A DNA stretch of 64,000 bases from contig NZ_WING01000001.1 of assembly GCF_009793335.1 (NCBI RefSeq), positions 5,766,001 through 5,830,000 on the forward strand, read 5' to 3'. Made by a program: the position numbers and the translations under genes. Source of the stretch: Actinomadura sp. J1-007 (lineage in GTDB: Bacteria; Actinomycetota; Actinomycetes; Streptosporangiales; Streptosporangiaceae). The notes under the pieces are model-generated. The model was not told the origin of the DNA. It saw nothing but the letters and a program-made list of their open reading frames with translations, and did no database searches. Of the stretch, positions 1-9,027 are shown piece by piece. Each line of letters starts with the position of its first letter. Positions within the stretch are counted from its first letter, which is position 1.

Positions 1-357
1 GCGGATCGCGTCGACGAGCTGCTCGCGGGTGGTGTCCTTCAGCAGGTAGCCGATCGCGCCCGCCTCGACCGCGCGCTCGATCTCGGCGTCGGTGTCGTAG
101 GTGGTGAGGATCAGCACGCGGGTGCCCGTCCGGGCCACGATCTCGGCGGTCGCGGCGACGCCGTCCACGACCGGCATCCGCAGGTCGAGCAGTGCGACGT
201 CGGGCGCGAGGCGTTCGGCCAGCGCGACCGCCTCGCGGCCGTCGCCCGCCTCGCCCACGATCTCGATGCTCGGCTCGCCCGCCAGCAGGGCGACGACGCC
301 CGCGCGCATGACCGTGTGGTCGTCCGCGATGATGATGCGGAGCCCGGCTCCGGTCAT
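1..357 (-). CDS. NarL/LuxR-family response regulator (3' end outside window)
   Basis: About 119 residues of an N-terminal receiver domain are present; the output domain lies beyond the left edge. The acidic pair is at residues 12-13, the phosphoacceptor Asp is in LLDLRMP near residue 58, and the conserved Thr and Lys occur in ILTTYD and YLLKDT. The ATG at 357 begins one base after the TGA of the histidine kinase gene, so the two form a cognate pair in one operon with the MMPL transporter. A C-terminal LuxR-type helix-turn-helix is expected from the family but is not visible. The likely target is its own operon, where a palindrome lies upstream of the transporter gene. Confidence 0.9.
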   Translation of the reverse strand, partial: MTGAGLRIIIADDHTVMRAGVVALLAGEPSIEIVGEAGDGREAVALAERLAPDVALLDLRMPVVDGVAATAEIVARTGTRVLILTTYDTDAEIERAVEAGAIGYLLKDTTREQLVDAIR

Positions 358-358
358 G

Positions 359-1596
359 TCACTCCTGCTCGTTCGTCGGGATCACGGCGAGGACGCGGGT
401 GCCCTCGCCGGGGGCGCTGGTCACGGTCAGCTCGCCGCCCAGCTCGGACAGCCGCCTGCGCATCCCGTCCAGCCCGAACCCGCGCGGCGCCCCGGCGGCG
501 AAGCCCCGGCCGTCGTCGGTGATCTCCAGCTCGACGCCGTGCGGCGCCCGCGCGAGGACGACGCCGACCGTCGCCGCGGCGGCGTGCTTGCGGACGTTGG
601 CCAGCGACTCCTGCGTGCAGCGCAGCAGCGCGATCCGGGTCGGCTGGTCGCACTCGACGTCCGGCAGGTCGGCGCTGACCGCGATCCCGGTGTCCTCGGC
701 GAAGCGGTCGAGGGTGCGGCGCAGCGTCCGGGCGACCGAGGCGGGCGCGGCGCCGTCCGGCGGGCCGGAGCCGGGGTGCGGCGGCGAGCCGTTCGCGGAG
801 GACGGGACCGGGGGAGGGCCGGACGCGATGAGGGCGCGGGCCTCGGTGAGGTTCTCGCGGGCGGTGCGCTCGATCGACAGGAGCTGCCTGGCGCTGCGGT
901 CCGGGTCGGCGGCGATGCCCGAACGGGCCGCCTCCGCCAGCACCACGATGGACGCGAACCCCTGCGCGAGGGTGTCGTGGATCTCCCGCGCGATGCGGTC
1001 GCGCTCGTCCGCCGCGCCCTGCCGCCGGTGCGCCTCGGCGAGCCGCCGCTGCGCGGTCTCCAGCTCGGCGCTCAGGCGCCGCTCGCGCTCGTCGCGCTGC
1101 GCGATCAGCCGGTGGGCGCCGAGGCCGAGCAGCACGCTCGCCGCGTAGCCGATGAGGGTGAACGCGGCGTTGCCGGTGAGCAGGCCGGCGGCCCAGCCCT
1201 CGCGGACGAGTCCGCCCGTGAGGGTGGCCGCGGCGGCGGCGCCGCTCAGCGCGATCGCCCGGCGCGGGCCCCCGGCGAGGAGCCAGAAGTGCGGGAGCGA
1301 CAGGACGAGCATCGCCGCGCCGCCGTTCAGCAGGAGCGAGGACCCGCCGAGGGCGAGGACGAGCACGGCCAGGAACGCGTACCGGCGCGGCGGGGAGGCG
1401 GCGGGCGACCTGCCCCGACCGCGTAGGCGAGGGCGAGGACGGCCGTCAGCGCCGCCATCCGGTACAGCGTCGCGTCGGACCGGTCGTGCACGGCGATCAT
1501 CGGAGGGCACAGCCCGAACACCGTCCAGACGGCGCCGTACCAGGCGCGCAGGTTCCGCGCCTGGTACCGGTCGTCCGGCCGGGGCCGTCGTTTCAT
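359..1596 (-). CDS. Sensor histidine kinase (NarX/DesK type), apparent frameshift
   Basis: The C-terminal part is intact: an H-box with REIHDTLAQG, a HATPase region with ESLANVRKHAA, and a G-box GFGLDGMRRRL, so it would phosphorylate the adjacent response regulator. The N-terminal membrane region is split between two frames. The ATG at 1596 (MKRRPRPDDRYQ) reads through two hydrophobic helices to about 1420, while the rest of the protein lies in another frame. Adding one base to the C4 run at 1413-1416 joins them into a protein of about 412 residues. The start lies 5 bases after the MMPL stop codon, so this is the second gene of that operon. The break is either a sequencing error or a real loss of the sensor; I favour error because similar breaks recur in the window. 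Confidence 0.82.
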
Positions 1597-1601
1597 GCCG
1601 G

Positions 1602-3824
1602 TCAGCCTACGTTCGCCAGCGGACGGGCCGTACCGTCCCCGGCGGCCTCCCGCGCCCGCAGCGGGCCGCGCGAGGGCCACCAGCTCCGCTCCCCGAGCAG
1701 CAGCAGGAGCGCGGGCAGGATCATGATCCGGATGACCACCGCGTCCAGCAGCACGGCCGCCGCGAGCGCGAAGCCCATCTGCTTCATCTCCATGATGTGC
1801 AGGAAGACGAAGCTCGCGAACACCGTCACCATCACGAACGCGGCGCTGGTCACCACGCCCGCCGAGCCGCCGACGCCGTCCAGCACGGCCCGCCGGGCGG
1901 GGACGCCGCGCAGCGCCGCCTCCCTGATCCGGCTGATCACGAACACCTGGTAGTCCATCGACAGCCCGAACAGGATGACGAACAGCAGCAGCGGCACCCG
2001 CGAGCCGATCGAGCCCGTCGAGGTGAAGCCGAGCAGGCCCTCGGCCCAGGTGCGCTGGAACGTCAGCACGAGCAGGCCGAGCGACGCGCCGGCCGACAGC
2101 AGGTTCAGCACGACGCCGACCAGGCCGAGCACCACCGAGCGGAACGCCCACACCGTCATGGCGAACGTCACGAGCAGCAGCGCCCCGATGATCAGCGGCA
2201 GCTTCCGCCTCTGGTGCTCGGGGTAGTCGGCGTAGCGGGCGACGTCCCCGGTCACGGCGGTCTCGGCGCCGCGCAGCCTCCCGACGGTCGCGGGCACGTG
2301 CTCGTCCCGCAGCGCGTCGAGAGACCCGCGGGCGGCCTGCGTGCCGACGTGGTGCGGGACGGGGAGTTCGAGCAGGTTGACCCGGCCGTCGGCGGACGTG
2401 CGCAGGTCGGACGTGCCCGCGAGCCGCGCGTCGGTCTTGGCGCGCGCCGCGAGGTCGCCGAGCGCGGCCCTCACCTCGCCCGCCTGCCCCGGGTCGGCGC
2501 GCACGACGACCTGGTGCATCGACTTCAACTCGGGGAACGCGGCGTTCAGCCGGTCGTAGGACCGCATGGCCGGAATGGCGCGCGGGTGCGTGTCGCGGCC
2601 CATGTCGGTCAGTTTGAGCCCGAGCAGCGGCGCGGCGAGCGCGAGCATGACGAGCACGCCGACCGCCAGCGTGACGGCGGGACGCCTGGCGGTCGACCGC
2701 AGCAGCACCGCGGTGATCCGCCCGCCGCTCCGCCCGCCGCCGGGGGCGCCCGGCCGCCGGCGCCCCTCGGCTGCGCGCCGTTCCTTGCGCGCGCGTCGGC
2801 GTTCGGCGCGCTCGCCGAGCTTCGCGAGCAGGGCGGGCAGGACGGTCAGGGAGCTGGCGACGGCGACGAGGGTGACGACGACCGCGCCGGTGGCGATGGA
2901 GGAGAAGATGACGTCGTCCGCCAGGTACAGCGTCGCGCTGGACACGGCCACCGCGAGACCGGACAGCACGACGGCGCGCCCCGACGTGGCCGCCGCCAGC
3001 TCCACCACGGCGCGCGGGTCGAGCCGCCCGCCCGAACGGGCCCGCTCCTCCCGTTCCCGCTTGAGGTAGAACAGCGTGTAGTCGACGCCGACCGCCATGC
3101 CGATCAGCAGGATGACGTTGGTGCCGACGCCCGCGTCCGGGAACGCGTGCGAGGCCAGCATCGACAGGCCGACCGCGGCGGCGATCGACGACAGGGCCAG
3201 CAGCAGCGGGACGACGGCCAGCGCGACCGAGCCGAAGACGGCCAGCAGCGTGACCAGCGTGACCGGCAGCGCGATCATCTCCGTGCGCGACAGGTCCTCG
3301 CCGCGCAGCTTCTCGACGCCCTTGCTGATGGACGGGCTGCCCGTCTCCTCCACGCGCACGCCGGGATGCGCGGCCCGCACCCGCTCCACCTGCGCGAGCA
3401 GCGGCTCGACGTGCTTCCTGCCGTCGAGCTCGGGCCCGTTCATGGTCACGTCGACCCGGAGCGCCGTGCCGTCACGCGAACGCACGGGCGACCCCACGGA
3501 GGCGACCTCGGGCAGCCCGCGCAGCCGTTCGGCGGCGTCCTTCGCGGCGGCGCCGGCCGCCGCGCCGTCCAGCGCCCCTCCGCCGCGCGCGGTGATCAGC
3601 ACGCGCTCGACGGGCCGCTGCTGCATCCCGCCCCCGGCCGCCATCGCCTCGGCGCGCCCGGCCTCGCCGATGCGGAAGTCCTCGGTGGTGGCGGCGTTGC
3701 CGCCGACCGCGATCCCGGCGCCGAGGCACAGCATGACGAACAGGAACCACCCGGCGATCGCCCGCCAGGGGTGCCCGGCGCTCCACCGGGCCATCCGTAC
3801 GGTGAGACTGTTCATGACGTTCAT
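1602..3824 (-). CDS. MMPL/RND-family exporter
   Basis: A 740-residue membrane transporter of the MMPL family (lipid or drug export driven by the proton gradient). A first helix near residues 20-42 is followed by a soluble domain, a block of about five helices (roughly 185-330), a second soluble domain, and a second helix block (roughly 540-690): the duplicated RND fold. Motifs include GMAVGVDYTLFYLKR and the paired GLSMDYQVFVISRIREA, both carrying the Asp-Tyr expected in the proton relay. The start may be the ATG at 3824 or the internal ATG four codons later. It is the first gene of the MMPL/kinase/regulator operon and is divergent from the LysE gene. The substrate cannot be read from sequence. 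Confidence 0.93.
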   Translation of the reverse strand: MNVMNSLTVRMARWSAGHPWRAIAGWFLFVMLCLGAGIAVGGNAATTEDFRIGEAGRAEAMAAGGGMQQRPVERVLITARGGGALDGAAAGAAAKDAAERLRGLPEVASVGSPVRSRDGTALRVDVTMNGPELDGRKHVEPLLAQVERVRAAHPGVRVEETGSPSISKGVEKLRGEDLSRTEMIALPVTLVTLLAVFGSVALAVVPLLLALSSIAAAVGLSMLASHAFPDAGVGTNVILLIGMAVGVDYTLFYLKREREERARSGGRLDPRAVVELAAATSGRAVVLSGLAVAVSSATLYLADDVIFSSIATGAVVVTLVAVASSLTVLPALLAKLGERAERRRARKERRAAEGRRRPGAPGGGRSGGRITAVLLRSTARRPAVTLAVGVLVMLALAAPLLGLKLTDMGRDTHPRAIPAMRSYDRLNAAFPELKSMHQVVVRADPGQAGEVRAALGDLAARAKTDARLAGTSDLRTSADGRVNLLELPVPHHVGTQAARGSLDALRDEHVPATVGRLRGAETAVTGDVARYADYPEHQRRKLPLIIGALLLVTFAMTVWAFRSVVLGLVGVVLNLLSAGASLGLLVLTFQRTWAEGLLGFTSTGSIGSRVPLLLFVILFGLSMDYQVFVISRIREAALRGVPARRAVLDGVGGSAGVVTSAAFVMVTVFASFVFLHIMEMKQMGFALAAAVLLDAVVIRIMILPALLLLLGERSWWPSRGPLRAREAAGDGTARPLANVG

Positions 3825-3872
3825 GCTGGTCGCGAAGGCATCGCCGCCGACAGCCTCGACCGGTTGAACCTC

Positions 3873-3894
3873 GTGTCCACCGATCGGTGGACAC
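3873..3894. promoter_or_regulatory. 22-bp perfect palindrome in a divergent promoter region
   Basis: The left arm is GTGTCCACCGA and the right arm is its exact reverse complement with no spacer. It lies between the divergent MMPL gene (start 3824) and LysE gene (start 3950), where a dimeric repressor or the operon's own NarL-type regulator could bind. The position suits an operator for one or both exporters. Confidence 0.6.
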
Positions 3895-3949
3895 CCGCGC
3901 GCCCGATAACCGCTTCTCCGGTGGCCCGACTCGCGCGTAATGTTCGGGC

Positions 3950-4591
3950 ATGGTGTCGTTCGGGCAGTTGGCCGCGTTCTCCGCGATGGCGACGGCCATC
4001 ATCCTCATCCCGGGACCGACCGTCCTGTTCGTGGTCGGCCGCGCCCTCGCGCACGGCCGCCGGACGGCCCTGACCAGCGTCGTCGGCAATGAGCTCGGCG
4101 TGGTCGTGCTCACCGTCGCGGTGGCCGTCGGCGTCGGCTCGATCGTGGAACGCTCCCTGGTCGTCTTCACGGCCCTCAAGATGATCGGCGCCGCGTACAT
4201 CGTCTACCTGGGCGTCCAGGCGTTCCGGCACCGCCGCTCCCTCCAGGGCGCCATCGGCGCCGACGCCGCCGAGCCCAGGGGCGTCGCCCGCGAGCTCTTC
4301 CAGGGCTTCGTCGTCGGCGTCACCAACCCCAAGACCGTCGTGTTCTTCGCCGCCGTCCTCCCGCAGTTCGTCGAACGCGACCACGGGCACGTGCCGTTGC
4401 AGATGACCGTGTTCGGCCTGGTCTTCGCCGTGATCGCGCTGTTCTTCGACAGCGTCTGGGGCCTCGCCGCGTCCACGGCCCGCGCCTGGTTCGCCGGCTC
4501 CCCCCGCCGCCTCGCCGCGATCGGCGGCACCGGCGGCCTCATGATGATCGGCCTCGGCGTCACCGTCGCCACCACAGGCCGCAAGGACTGA
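3950..4591 (+). CDS. LysE/RhtB-family exporter
   Basis: A 213-residue protein with six predicted helices. The N-terminus AIILIPGPTVLFVVGRALAHG contains the family's PGP(N/T) signature, and GVTNPKTVVFFAAVLPQF is the conserved second repeat. LysE proteins export basic or small neutral amino acids or related metabolites. Length and hydropathy are typical. It is a single gene, divergent from the MMPL operon across a palindromic putative operator and convergent with the downstream permease gene. The substrate is not predictable. Confidence 0.93.
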   Translation: MVSFGQLAAFSAMATAIILIPGPTVLFVVGRALAHGRRTALTSVVGNELGVVVLTVAVAVGVGSIVERSLVVFTALKMIGAAYIVYLGVQAFRHRRSLQGAIGADAAEPRGVARELFQGFVVGVTNPKTVVFFAAVLPQFVERDHGHVPLQMTVFGLVFAVIALFFDSVWGLAASTARAWFAGSPRRLAAIGGTGGLMMIGLGVTVATTGRKD

Positions 4592-4616
4592 CCCCTACGT
4601 CCCGCCCCGTGCGGAG

Positions 4617-6002
4617 TCAGCGGTGGGGGGTGTGGGTGACGGGGGGTGTGCGGCCGTAGTGGCGGCGTAGGGGGTAGGCGGCGGCGACCACGGCGAGGCT
4701 GACGAGGGACGCGGCCAGTTGCGAGCGCTGGTCGGCCATGAACGCCATCGAGACCAGCACGGCGAGCAGGGCCGCGATGACCAGGAGCGCGACGTACGGG
4801 TGGCCCCACATGCGGTAGGTGAGGGCGCCGGGGTCCTCGCGGGCCAGCCGGGCGCGGAGCCGGAGCTGGGAGAGCATGATCGACAGGTAGACGAACGCCA
4901 GGATCACGCCGATCGAGTTCATCAGGAACTTGAAGACCTGGTCGGGCGAGGCGTACGAGGCGAGCACGGCGGCCCAGGCGGCGACGGTGCCGAGCAGGAT
5001 CGCGCGGACCGGGACGCCCCGCCCGTTCAGCCGCACCAGGCCGGACGGCGCGTCGCCGTCGCGGGTCAGCACGTACAGCATCCGGGACGAGACGTAGATC
5101 GCCGAGTTGAGCACCGACAGCACCGCGGTGAGGATCACCGCCTGCATCACGGTCCCGGCGGCCGGGACGCCGATCGTGTCGAGGGCGCTGACGAACGGGC
5201 TGGTCAGCACCCGCGCGTCGTTCCACGGCAGGATCGTGACGACCAGCAGGATCGACAGGACGTAGAACAGCGCGACGCGCCACAGGACGTTGCCGGTGGC
5301 GCGGGCGACGGCGCGGCCCGGCTCGCTGCTCTCGGCGGCGGCGATGGTGACGATCTCGGTGCCGCCGAACGCGAACATCACGGCGACGATCGCGGTGAAG
5401 ACCGACGTGACGCCGTTCGGGGCGAAGCCGCCGTGGTCGGTGATCGCCGACAGTCCGCCGGGCGCGTCCGGCCAGAGCCCGAGGACGTACAGCGCGCCGA
5501 GCACGAGGAAGACCAGGATCGCCGCGACCTTGATCGACGCGAACCAGAACTCGAACTCCCCGAACGAGCGGACCGAGACCAGGTTGACGGCCGTCATGAC
5601 GACCAGCAGCGCGGCGGCGAGCACCCACTGCGGCAGGTCGATCCACTCGGCGAGGATCGCCGCGCCGGCCACGGCCTCCGCGCCGACGAGGATCACGTAC
5701 AGGTACCAGTAGAGCCAGCCGATCGTGAAGCCCGCGAACGGGCCGAGCGCCATGCGGGCGTACTCGGCGAGCGACCCGGCGACGGGCCGGGCCACCACCA
5801 TCTCGCCGAGCGCGCGGAGCACGCAGAGGACGAGCAGGCCCGCGGCGGCGTAGGACAGCACCGCGGCGGGCCCGGCGGTCCTGATCACCGCGCCGCTGCC
5901 GACGAACAGGCCCGCGCCGACCGCGCCGCCGATGGCGAGCATCGTCATGTGGCGGCGGCGCAGCCCGGTCCGCAGGCCGGTCCGCGTATCGGTTTCGGGC
6001 AT
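4617..6002 (-). CDS. Amino acid permease (APC superfamily)
   Basis: A 461-residue transporter with about twelve helices, read from the ATG at 6002 (MPETDTRTG). The first helix region carries AIGGAVGAGLFVGSGAVI, the unwound Gly-rich substrate-binding stretch of the amino-acid/GABA permease branch, and helix 6 carries FAFGGTEIVTIAAAESSEP. The frame extends further upstream to 6128 but that extension is Pro/Arg-rich and lacks a plausible start. It imports amino acids by proton symport; specificity is not resolved. It is a single gene with kinase genes upstream. Confidence 0.92.
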   Translation of the reverse strand: MPETDTRTGLRTGLRRRHMTMLAIGGAVGAGLFVGSGAVIRTAGPAAVLSYAAAGLLVLCVLRALGEMVVARPVAGSLAEYARMALGPFAGFTIGWLYWYLYVILVGAEAVAGAAILAEWIDLPQWVLAAALLVVMTAVNLVSVRSFGEFEFWFASIKVAAILVFLVLGALYVLGLWPDAPGGLSAITDHGGFAPNGVTSVFTAIVAVMFAFGGTEIVTIAAAESSEPGRAVARATGNVLWRVALFYVLSILLVVTILPWNDARVLTSPFVSALDTIGVPAAGTVMQAVILTAVLSVLNSAIYVSSRMLYVLTRDGDAPSGLVRLNGRGVPVRAILLGTVAAWAAVLASYASPDQVFKFLMNSIGVILAFVYLSIMLSQLRLRARLAREDPGALTYRMWGHPYVALLVIAALLAVLVSMAFMADQRSQLAASLVSLAVVAAAYPLRRHYGRTPPVTHTPHR

Positions 6003-6157
6003 GGCGTTCTGATCCCGTCGGTACGGAGGGGTGGGCGGCCAACACCCTAGATGACCTCGGCGGGGCATCGGCGGCAGGGGCGGCCTGCCCGGTTTCGGAC
6101 GGCACCGAACCGAACGGGAACGGCGCACGCCCGCTCACTTTACGTGATCGCCGCGCG

Positions 6158-7831
6158 CTACCCGCCCCCGACCTCGTTCACCGCGAAGTCGTCGAACCCG
6201 GCCTGGAAGTACGCCCGGGACATGCCGGTGTTGACGACGATGCCGGAGCGCCCGTTGCGCGGCGGGTCCTGCGAGTCGGCGAACGAGAGCGTGTCGCGGC
6301 CGTTCACCCAGACGCGGACGCGGGTGGCGCTGCCCCGCAGGTCCACCTCGGCCTGGATCCGGTTGAAGTCCTTCGGCCGGAAGCCGGGCGCCGGGGCGGA
6401 CTTGAGGTTGGCGCGCTCCTTGCGCGTCATCCGGTCGAGGCGCACCGTGCCGTCCGGACGGAGCAGGACCTCGTAGCCGTCGCCCGCGCCGTTGCCGAGC
6501 AGGGTCAGGCCCGCGAAGCCCGGCGTGGCGTTCCCGAAGCGCATCCGGACGTCGGTCAGGAAGCGGCTCGGCGACCGCGCCGGCTGCCCGGGGGCGACGC
6601 AGTACGTGGGGCTGGTGGAGATGTCGACCACGATCTGGAACGTGCCGTCGTCGGGCGGGCCGCAGTCGTTCGCCCAGGCGGAGTCGGGCCCGTCGAACGT
6701 CATCCGCTCCACCACCGGGTCGCCGGCCGCGGGCGGGCCGCCGTCGTCGCCGCCGGACAGGTACGCCCAGCCCGCGCCCGCCGTCGCGACCAGCGCGAGC
6801 GCCGCGCCCGCCGCGATCAGCGGCACCCGCCACCGTTGTCCGGCCGCCGCCCGGCGGGCTCCGCGCCCGCGGGCGAGGCCCGTGCCGCGGGCGACGCCGG
6901 CCTGCGGGGCGTTCCGCCCGGCGCGCAGCCCCCTGCGCTTGCGGCCCGGCGGCTCCGCGGCCGGCTCGGGGTTGGGGCCCGTGAGCAGGGGCGCGGGCGC
7001 GGCCTCGCGGGCCGGCACGGCGGCGGGCTGGCCGGTGAGCTGGGCCAGCAGGTCCTGCGCGGACGGACGGCGCGCGGGGTCCTTGTCGAGCGCGGCCGAC
7101 ACCAGGTCGCGCAGGTCGGGGTCGAGCCCGCCGAGGCGGGGCGGCTCGTGCGCCACCCGGAACATGACCTCCGAGAGGTTGCGGCCCGCGAACGGCGTCT
7201 CCCCGGTGCCCGCGTACGTGACCACGCAGCCCCACGCGAACACGTCGGCGGCGGAGGTGATCTCGCCGCCGCGCATCAGCTCCGGCGCGACGTACGCGGG
7301 CGTCCCCATGAACTGGCCGGTCCGGGTCGGGCCCTCGCCCGCGTCCAGCGCGCGGGCGATGCCGAAGTCGATCACCCGCGGACCGGTCGGGGACAGCAGC
7401 ACGTTGGACGGCTTCAGGTCGCGGTGCACGATCCCCGCGCCGTGGATCGCGCCGAGCGCCATCGCGATGTTGACCGCGAGCCCCTCCAAGTCGCCGCCGC
7501 GCAGCGGGCCGCGCTCGCGCACCGCCTGGTCGAGCGTCGGCCCGTCCACGTACTCGGTGACGACGTAGAGCGGGTCGCCGTCGAGGCGCGCGTCCAGCAC
7601 CGGCGCGGTGCAGAACCTGCGGACCCGCCGCGCCGCCGTCACCTCGCGCCGGAACCGGACGCGGAACGCCTCGGTCTCGGCGAGGTCGGCGTTGACGACC
7701 TTGACCGCCACCGGCCGCCCGGTCGCGTCCTCGCCCGCGTAGACCGTCCCCATGCCGCCGCGGCCGAGCCTGCCGGTGAGGCGGTACGGCCCGACCTCGC
7801 GGGGATCGCTCGGGCGAAGCGGGCTCGGCAT
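6158..7831 (-). CDS. Membrane Ser/Thr protein kinase with extracytoplasmic lectin-like domain
   Basis: 557 residues. The kinase domain (about 1-265) has the glycine loop GRLGRGGMGTVY (20-31), Lys44 in VAVKVV, catalytic HRDLKPSN, metal-binding DFG and APE in the activation segment. It is followed by a basic linker, one transmembrane helix (LIAAGAALALVATAGAGWAY, about 330-355) and a roughly 190-residue external domain whose pattern (FQIVVDIS, YEVLLRPDGTV, RVWVNGRDTL) resembles laminin-G/concanavalin-like jelly rolls. It is probably a PknB-type receptor kinase sensing a cell-surface ligand. A close paralogue lies at 9028-10482 beyond the hydrolase gene; the two kinase domains are highly similar, suggesting a local duplication. 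Confidence 0.92.
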   Translation of the reverse strand: MPSPLRPSDPREVGPYRLTGRLGRGGMGTVYAGEDATGRPVAVKVVNADLAETEAFRVRFRREVTAARRVRRFCTAPVLDARLDGDPLYVVTEYVDGPTLDQAVRERGPLRGGDLEGLAVNIAMALGAIHGAGIVHRDLKPSNVLLSPTGPRVIDFGIARALDAGEGPTRTGQFMGTPAYVAPELMRGGEITSAADVFAWGCVVTYAGTGETPFAGRNLSEVMFRVAHEPPRLGGLDPDLRDLVSAALDKDPARRPSAQDLLAQLTGQPAAVPAREAAPAPLLTGPNPEPAAEPPGRKRRGLRAGRNAPQAGVARGTGLARGRGARRAAAGQRWRVPLIAAGAALALVATAGAGWAYLSGGDDGGPPAAGDPVVERMTFDGPDSAWANDCGPPDDGTFQIVVDISTSPTYCVAPGQPARSPSRFLTDVRMRFGNATPGFAGLTLLGNGAGDGYEVLLRPDGTVRLDRMTRKERANLKSAPAPGFRPKDFNRIQAEVDLRGSATRVRVWVNGRDTLSFADSQDPPRNGRSGIVVNTGMSRAYFQAGFDDFAVNEVGGG

Positions 7832-7920
7832 GCGCGGCTCCAGCGAGGGGGACGGGGCGGCGGGCGGGCCTGTGGGCCAGAGGGTCTCGCGGGGACACTA
7901 CCGGATCGGCGGGCCGCCCC

Positions 7921-7979
7921 GGCCGGGCGGACGCCCGGCCCCGCAGGGCCCGCACGGCCCCCGGCCGGGGGCCGTGCGG
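7921..7979. promoter_or_regulatory. Two adjacent perfect inverted repeats between divergent genes
   Basis: 7921-7940 is GGCCGGGCG, a 2-base loop and its reverse complement. 7950-7979 is an uninterrupted 30-bp palindrome whose left arm is CCGCACGGCCCCCGG. Both lie in the 190-bp gap between the divergent kinase (start 7831) and hydrolase (start 8022). They could be operators or form strong hairpins in the hydrolase leader. Confidence 0.45.
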
Positions 7980-8021
7980 CGGGCCGTACGCTGGGGGCGG
8001 CCGGACGGTGAGGGAGGGGCC

Positions 8022-8984
8022 ATGGACGTGGCGCAGGACGTGCTCGGGCCGGGCTACGAGGCGATCGAGCTGCCGATGGGCCGGGACGCCGAGGGCGAGG
8101 TGGTGGCGACGCTCGTGCGGCGGCGCTGCACCGAGCCGTCCCGGCGGGCCGTGCTGTACCTGCACGGCTTCATCGACTACTTCTTCCAGAAGAACCTCGC
8201 CGACTTCTACGTCGAGCGGGGCGTCGACTTCTACGCGCTCGACCTCCGCAAGTACGGGCGGTCGCTGCGCCCCCACCAGACGCCCAACCACGTCGACAGC
8301 CTCACCGAGTACTTCCCGGAGATCGACGAGGCGGTGCGGATCGTCCGCGACGTCGACGGCCACGGCACGCTGCTGCTGAACGGCCACTCGACCGGCGGGC
8401 TGGTCGCGGCGCTGTGGGCCGACCGGGTCCGCGGCGCGGGCCTGGTGGACGGGCTGTTCCTCAACAGCCCGTTCCTCGACATCGCCGAGCCGCTGCCGAT
8501 GCGCAAGCTCGGCGCCGGGCTCGCGCGGGCGCTGCGGGGACGGTTCCCGAAGGCGCGGCTGCCCGCCGGGGTGTCCGACCGCTACCCGCGCAGCCTGCAC
8601 CGCGAGCACGAGGGCGAGTGGGAGTTCGACCTCGCGTGGAAGCCGCTGCTCGGGTTCCCGGTGCGGGCGGCGTGGCTGGCGGCGGTCCGGCGCGGGCAGC
8701 TCCGGCTGCACGCGGGCCTCGGCGTGGACGTGCCGGTCCTGGTCATGTCGTCGGAGCGCAGCGTCCGCCCGTCCCGCCGCGTCACCGACATCACCACCGC
8801 CGACGCCGTCCTGGACGTCGAGCACATGGCCCGCTGGGCGCCGCGGCTCGGCCGCCACGTGACCCTCGTCCGGATCGACGGCGGCCTCCACGACCTGGTG
8901 CTGTCGCCCGCGCCCGTGCGGGAGCGGGTCTTCGCCGAGCTCGGCCGCTGGATGGACGCCTACCTGCCCGCGTCCCCGTCCTGA
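8022..8984 (+). CDS. Alpha/beta hydrolase (monoglyceride lipase-like)
   Basis: 320 residues from the ATG at 8022, with AGGGAGGGG just upstream. The lid/Hydrolase_4-like fold shows the nucleophile elbow LLNGHSTGG (Ser123), an oxyanion-side motif YLHGFIDYFFQ, and a C-terminal catalytic His in DGGLHDLVLS (His290). It is probably a soluble serine esterase or lysophospholipase acting on acylglycerols. It lies between two paralogous Ser/Thr kinases, divergent from the first and convergent with the second; regulation by them is only a guess. Confidence 0.88.
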   Translation: MDVAQDVLGPGYEAIELPMGRDAEGEVVATLVRRRCTEPSRRAVLYLHGFIDYFFQKNLADFYVERGVDFYALDLRKYGRSLRPHQTPNHVDSLTEYFPEIDEAVRIVRDVDGHGTLLLNGHSTGGLVAALWADRVRGAGLVDGLFLNSPFLDIAEPLPMRKLGAGLARALRGRFPKARLPAGVSDRYPRSLHREHEGEWEFDLAWKPLLGFPVRAAWLAAVRRGQLRLHAGLGVDVPVLVMSSERSVRPSRRVTDITTADAVLDVEHMARWAPRLGRHVTLVRIDGGLHDLVLSPAPVRERVFAELGRWMDAYLPASPS

Positions 8985-9027
8985 CCGCCGCCGCGCGGGG
9001 CCCTCGCGCGGGCGGCCGGGCGCGGGC

